From: Coprinellus micaceus
Taxonomy: Eukaryota > Basidiomycota > Agaricomycetes > Agaricales > Psathyrellaceae
Direction of reading: 5' to 3'
Length of the DNA: 64,000 nt
NCBI GenBank assembly: GCA_951394405.1
Contig: OX596338.1
Coordinates: forward strand, 558,001-622,000
Part shown: piece after piece, positions 59,552 through 64,000 of the stretch
Layout: every line of letters starts with the position of its first letter
Position numbering within the stretch: position 1 is the first letter of the stretch
Notes under the pieces: generated by a model
Database searches by the model: none
What the model was told of the DNA's origin: nothing
Seen by the model: only the letters and a program-made list of their open reading frames with translations
Program-made: the position numbers and the translations under genes

Positions 59552-59740
59552 ATCTATGGATGGCGCTCGTCGTCGTCGAGCATGGTGGGACGATGCGAAG
59601 CATCTGAGGACAAAGGTCAGTGACTCAAATATTGTGCATTCTGGATGGAGGCATGAGAGTGCAGATATGGGCAAAAGCCGTAAGGCTTTTCGCCCCGCCT
59701 GGCATCCCTGGTCTAAGGACCCGCCCGAGGCGAGCTGCGA
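59552..59740 (-). repeat. B1 internal direct repeat of the Ngaro-like element
   Basis: 189 bp identical to 58860-59048, located 86 bp downstream of the recombinase stop codon on the minus strand. Confidence 0.9.
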
Positions 59741-59826
59741 ATCCCGATGGTTAGGAGCCCACGACGCGTCGAGCGAAGACTCGGGACCCAGGTTACTAGG
59801 AGCAGGGTGACGTTACTCACCTGAGG

Positions 59827-61158
59827 TTAGCCACGCACTGCTGGCATGACGATGCGGACGAATTCCTCGTGTTGGTGAGACCGGGCTTGCATGTATGGGG
59901 CGAGGATTTGTGCGTGTTTGCGTAGGTACAATTGGAAAGCGTCGCTTGCCCACCGTCCCTTGACCTTCATTACGTCGAAGGGAACACCTCGTAGGAGGTA
60001 CTCCAGGGTGGAGCCGATGCGGATGCCATGTCCTTGGAGGTGTTCGAGGCCGGCTTCGTCTGCTGCGGCGTGAATGACTTCGATGAATTTCGCTTTCGTC
60101 AGGGGTTTCATTTGGTTCTTGTTGACCCGGTACGCGAAGAGAGGCCCATCTGGGGGCGGTTGATTTTTCTCCATGTGACTTTGGAGTGCTGCTTCCGGGT
60201 CTGTCAGTCCATCCTGCCTCGACCATGACACCTCCTCTCCACTCTGCGCCACCTTCGTTCTGGGGAGGAAGAAGACTGTTGATTTGAGGCCGTTGTTGTC
60301 GGTTTCGACTCGAACGTCAGATGGCTTCACGTGAATTTCCCGGTCGAAGCTGTTCACGCCTTTGAGCGTTTTGACGGTAAACTCGCCCAGGCGCCCTGCT
60401 GCGTAGAAGGTGGTGGTGAGGCATGCAAATACCGCAATATGGAGGGAGTCGGTCTCTAGGTTGAGTCCGCATCGGAGCGTGGTGATGTAGTCGGTGGTGA
60501 ACGGCTGTCGCTTTTTGCGTTTTGATGAGGGTGGTGCTAGTCGTTTGGCGGCCTTCAGCAGCGACTCGATCTCCTCGGGGCACATCTCCCAAGGGACACC
60601 ATGCAGGATGTGCCAGGCTCTGATTCCGAAAACGTAGTTGCGGATTGTGGAGGCTGCGTAGGCGCCGGCAAGGTCTGAGATGAAAGCGGCTATGACTACC
60701 TTCCTGGCTGGTACCCGCTCCCGCTCCGTGAGTTTCCTGAGGTCGCTGAATACATGGAAGGTGAGTAGGCCAGAGCCGTAAATCTCCATCGTTGATATTG
60801 CCCATGCATTTATTAACACCTCGCTGATGCGTTTCAGGTCGGATGGTGAGAGGTTGATTGGGGTGCCGTCACTGTCGAGTTGGTTTCGTGCACACCAGGG
60901 TATCCATATTCGCAGCCGGTCTCTAGCGAGGACATGGGGACGGTGGGGTGAAATGATTAAGGTTCGAGTGGGGGGGTATGGGCGCGGTCGGCTTGTGGAG
61001 GTTGAGTTGGCCGCTTTTTCCCTATTTGTGGTGCGGACGACAAGGGTGAGTTGCTTGGGTTCGTTGTTGACGGCTTTGGGGGGTTGAGGTTGTGGTCGGA
61101 TGGACTTGCGTAGTTCGTCGCAGTAAGCGGTGTTCAGTTGCAGTGAGAGGTTCGTCAT
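59827..61158 (-). CDS. Tyrosine recombinase of the Ngaro-like element
   Basis: 443 residues if started at ATG 61158; the frame is open up to 61656, but there it overlaps RNase H in another frame and looks like a shadow. The catalytic domain shows the expected order: Arg in AAGRLGEF, the HGIR motif (H-x-x-R) within LQGHGIRIG near 60010-60030, and the Tyr nucleophile in FQLYLRKH near 59930. A SAM-like N-terminal domain (STIRNYVFGIRAWH) precedes it. It would join the circular cDNA to the target DNA. The start overlaps the RNase H end by 137 nt, so it needs its own initiation or a frameshift. No disabling mutation is seen. Confidence 0.85.
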   Translation of the reverse strand: MTNLSLQLNTAYCDELRKSIRPQPQPPKAVNNEPKQLTLVVRTTNREKAANSTSTSRPRPYPPTRTLIISPHRPHVLARDRLRIWIPWCARNQLDSDGTPINLSPSDLKRISEVLINAWAISTMEIYGSGLLTFHVFSDLRKLTERERVPARKVVIAAFISDLAGAYAASTIRNYVFGIRAWHILHGVPWEMCPEEIESLLKAAKRLAPPSSKRKKRQPFTTDYITTLRCGLNLETDSLHIAVFACLTTTFYAAGRLGEFTVKTLKGVNSFDREIHVKPSDVRVETDNNGLKSTVFFLPRTKVAQSGEEVSWSRQDGLTDPEAALQSHMEKNQPPPDGPLFAYRVNKNQMKPLTKAKFIEVIHAAADEAGLEHLQGHGIRIGSTLEYLLRGVPFDVMKVKGRWASDAFQLYLRKHAQILAPYMQARSHQHEEFVRIVMPAVRG

Positions 61159-64000
61159 AGTCGATGATAAATGGCTCAAGCTCTTCTGGAATTCTAACTC
61201 TTGGGAGGACTTGATCTGGTGGGCCGTAGATACCTCGTGATGGTGCGTCTGCTGGGTTTTCTCCACTGACGACATATCTGGTGTGGAGGGTGACATTCTC
61301 GCTGCTGCATAAGGTATGGATTTGGCGGAAGATGAGGTTGGTTTTCCAGTTTCGGCTCCTTCCATTCCACCACCCTTCCACGACGCCCTTGTTGTCCCCA
61401 TAGACCCTATAGTGGGTGTCGGCCTTTCTGTCTGGGAAGACGGCTGTGAGAGTGCTAGCCAGAAGGAAGAAACCGACTGCTTCTGCCCATCCGATGTCGC
61501 GACCATCTGCCTTCCATCCTGGTAAGAGCCTCCATGCTCGCCACCTATCTCCGATCGTGACTCCGATACCCACTTCTGAGCTAGCGTCTGAGAAAGCGAG
61601 TACATCTGTAAGGGGTTTTGGGAGGGTGATTTGCCGAATGAGTGGCTTGGTTGCACCTGAACCTGGTAGCCTGGTGCACCATTTTACTTCCATTGTAGAC
61701 CTTCCCCTGGTGCACAATTGGCATCAATTGATGTCTGCCCCCTGCAGGGGCTTTGCCCTGCCATTCAGCACCAGGTGTCAGAATCAGGCCTTTCTCCCCC
61801 AGCACCAGGTGTTCCCTTTGACCTCCACCTGGTGTGATGCACCCTTCCCAGTATGGTAGGTGCCATGTTATAACGCGATCACATGTTGCATTGCTACTGT
61901 ATATCCAGTAAATCAAACAAACCAAATTTCATGTTGTGGGGTCTCGAAAACATTCTCAAATGGACTCAAATAAAATGTATTCTTAAAATGCGCTGCACCC
62001 GGCGTAACCCACGTGACCCTCCGCCTATCAATTCGAGGCCCTTGGGCCGAGCCTGCGATGAGCGGCAGCAAGGAACCCGGGGGCCCCACATATGTGACTG
62101 ACGGTCTCACATCGGGGGCCACGGGACCCTCCCCGGAGCATCGCGGGGCCCCCCCGAAGGGAGGGGTGCGATGCGGAGTGGGAGGGAGCTACCCATGTGG
62201 GAATGTGGGGGCTGTTGCGAATGATAAACAAAGTTACACCACGTGATCGGATGTTGAACTTGCCTAATTGGGATGTATACCGCACCAGGTGTCGCACAGA
62301 TGGCGCATAGAACCCTGCTATTTGACTGACATCAGGCGATGCGAAAAGTGCACCAGCCTAAGGCCTTTAATTGATGTAATTGGTGCACCAGTTTACCAGG
62401 ACCGGCTGTTGGTTGAGAGTAGGTGGCTCCACCATTCGATGTCGTTGTTCGTGCGCGGCTGTGATGGGGTGCGGAGCATGAAGGGATTGTGACCGAAAAC
62501 GCCCATGAATGCCTCAAGGTTGGTGAGGTAAGCACGCCCATATGGGGCAATTTGGCAGAGGTGAAGGAGTTTGCCGTGGAGCTCCTGGGTTTGTTCGAGC
62601 TGGTGTGTTTCTGCCTTTCCCCACTCGATGAGAGCTTCCAGGTATTTTTGGCGCTTGGCGTCTGATATTCCCACTGTGCGCTTTTCCAGATTCCAGATGA
62701 AGCCTGCGAAGGGAACCTCGACACGAAAGGTGATGTCCTTCTCACTTTCCCACGTGATTCCCAAGGCCTTGCTTTCTCGGTCGATGTCCGCCATACCGTA
62801 TGTGTATCCCTCGTCCTCGGGGCATGTTGTTGGGTGTGCTGCGACTGGTGATGTGCAGTCCTCGTCGTATTCCTCTGCCTTTCCATCTGGCTTCGTCTGT
62901 CCCTTGTACCATATCCTTCCACCATCCTGCCGTTTGCCTCCATTTTGTCTGATGTCTGCCGCCCATTGCTCCCTTCTCTTGTTGTAGCCTGCGATGGTTT
63001 CTCGCAGTATGCGAATGAATATGTGATCGTCGACCCACTTGCATATGGGACCGATTCCTTTACGTCGCAGTAGCACCGCTCCCATGTCCGCCACTCTGCC
63101 GTATACCCCTCCCCCAGAAGATAGGCCGAAGCAGTCACATGAGTCGATCGCGAACATGTCGTCGTCTTGGAGTTTGACCACTGTGCCCGGCCATTGTGAG
63201 TGATGGAGAGGGATGGTGCGGTATGCCTCCTTGACGTCTCGTACTGCCGCCTGTGAACCTTCCGGGAGACGGGCAATGAGGAGGTATACCGTCTCGAATG
63301 TGCCATATGTGCATGGGAAATTGTTTGAGTCGATATGGGAGTTGATGGATGTGGGAGTCGAATGGTTTGTCGTATTTGGGGGTTGTACTGGGTGGGACAG
63401 GTTTTGGATGAGTCGGAATTTACCTGGTTTTCCAGGTTTGGGTATAATGCTAAACGGTGATGTTTGGAACGGGCCCATAAGCTCTTCCACTTCTGCCCTT
63501 GACAACGGGCCGATGTACCTCCCCTTCTCGAATTCTGCTTGAATCGCGTCATTAAACGCTTCACGGTAGTTGTCCACTGATGCTGTGTTCGGCGGTGTGT
63601 ACGTTTTGGTGATTTTGGGTATGCCTGCGTGAAATCCTTCCCTGAACCCACGAGCCATAAATTCTGCCTCCTCCTCCATCCCTGCCTCCCACAGCTGCCG
63701 CGCCCATTCGTCTGGTTTGTACGGCGTGAGAGCTTCAAGCCTTCTGTGCTCGAGGGCACGTTTGGGCTCCATGGTCCCTCTGTCCACATCCCGAGCATTC
63801 GTGTTTGGTGTCGTGGGTCGTCGACTTGCATCCCGATGGGCGTTGCCAATCGGAGCATAGGACCTTCCCATTGGGGTCCTGTGGGCGTCCATTGTCGACC
63901 TTTCGACTGTATGCTGGGGTGGCGCCATCCCAGAGGACCTTCGCGTCGCACTGGAATACGTTGTGGCGATGACGGCCAAGGCATATGGTGCAGGCGGATA
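61022..64000 (-). CDS. Reverse transcriptase-RNase H polyprotein of the Ngaro-like element (5-prime cut by window edge)
   Basis: The reverse transcriptase part is open from the edge to 62393. It has SIIPKPGKPGKFRLIQN, AVRDVKEAYRTIPLH, FGLSSGGGVYG and the catalytic WVDDHIF (Asp pair at 63026-63031), in the usual order. A TAA follows at 62395-62393. The RNase H part (61022 to about 61670) has AFSDASSEVGIG, GWAEAVGF, YGDNKGVVEGW and NPADAPSRG. Joining 62397 to 61670 across GT...AG gives one frame, as expected for a single RT-RNase H protein in this group. Without removal of the 726 bp between them, RNase H would not be made. Confidence 0.8.
61671..62396 (-). other. 726 bp intron-like insert between RT and RNase H
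   Basis: On the minus strand it starts GTAAAC directly after the last RT codon bases and ends GCACCAG. Phases fit (TG plus G makes Trp), so exact removal fuses RT and RNase H. Near the ends are inverted repeats: TGGTGCACAATTGGCATCAATT at 61708-61729 against TGGTGCACCAATTACATCAATT read inward from 62390. The motif CACCAG/CTGGTG occurs eight or more times inside. It is more than ten times longer than other introns in this window. It may be a transposon that inserted with splice sites, an unusual intron, or regulatory sequence of the element. Confidence 0.6.

Larger units (their letters stand above)
58860..64000 (-). mobile_element. Ngaro-like tyrosine-recombinase retrotransposon, 3-prime part
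   Basis: On the minus strand the order is reverse transcriptase, RNase H, tyrosine recombinase, then a B1-A2-B2 split direct repeat. B1 (59552-59740) and B2 (58860-59048) are identical over 189 bp and enclose 503 bp of A2. This is the terminal layout of Ngaro-type elements, and not of classic DIRS elements with inverted ends. Such elements insert by recombination and usually leave no target duplication. The A1 copy and any gag frame lie beyond the right edge. Identical B copies suggest recent insertion. The element broke the F-box-like gene at 58509. Confidence 0.85.

Noticed and set aside
58860..59740. Long terminal repeats of an LTR retrotransposon
   Set aside because: The two 189 bp copies are both on the same side of the coding region, and the element codes for a tyrosine recombinase and no DDE integrase, so a Ngaro split direct repeat fits better.
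61159..61656. N-terminal extension of the recombinase frame
   Set aside because: It overlaps the RNase H domain in another frame and reads as low-complexity Ser/Thr/Gln; the ATG at 61158 is a better start.
1..64000. CRISPR arrays, bacterial operons, riboswitches
   Set aside because: No regular spaced repeats or bacterial gene organisation; the split genes show a fungal nuclear genome.

Overview
The window is nuclear DNA from a filamentous basidiomycete, most likely an Agaricomycete. The reasons are: split genes with many 49-70 bp GT-AG introns, an 11-exon SAPS gene, a pair of fungal DUF4246 genes, a Ngaro-like tyrosine-recombinase retrotransposon, and a large lineage-type expansion of F-box-like leucine-rich genes. 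Nothing bacterial or organellar is visible. Gene models were built by hand from reading frame, splice-site phase and comparison between paralogs inside the window. Species, expression and database identity are not known.

From 1 to about 43.8 kb lies an F-box-like array, with a tenth, broken member at 58.5 kb. There are nine array genes, all on the plus strand (one cut by the window edge). Eight have one phase-1 intron at the same place, just before an M-x-x-I-F type motif, and most end with an RGFPG-x-LP motif. They fall into subgroups: 5042, 10409 and 15932; 22728, 28711 and 32119; 38258 with the partial gene at 1; and 42592 with the pseudogene at 58509. The spacers are long (2-5 kb). Spacers at about 6.6-10.0 kb and 17.5-22.0 kb are near-identical over long stretches, and a third, older copy lies at about 25.6-28.2 kb. 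They carry a conserved purine-rich tract and hints of an old minus-strand split gene. The second copy has a 785 bp DNA transposon with 118 bp terminal inverted repeats. The 33.4-38.3 kb spacer holds remnants of at least one degraded gene.

From 39.7 to 49.7 kb two DUF4246 genes lie in opposite orientation, on either side of an F-box-like gene and a Ubp3/USP10-type deubiquitinase. The minus-strand DUF4246 copy is intact; the plus-strand copy has an in-frame TAG at codon 370.

From 50 to 58.2 kb are housekeeping genes: a small lysine-rich protein, an 11-exon SIT4-phosphatase-associated (SAPS) protein with an 11-nt first coding exon, and a Trf4/Cid14-type non-canonical poly(A) polymerase.

From 58.5 to 64 kb a further F-box-like gene, already frameshifted, is broken by a minus-strand Ngaro-like element that runs off the right edge. 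It shows reverse transcriptase, RNase H, tyrosine recombinase, and a B1-A2-B2 split direct repeat at its 3-prime end. A 726 bp segment with terminal inverted repeats sits between RT and RNase H and is bounded by in-phase GT and AG splice sites.

Functionally, F-box proteins are substrate adaptors of SCF ubiquitin ligases and the USP gene removes ubiquitin, but their nearness gives no evidence of a joint pathway.
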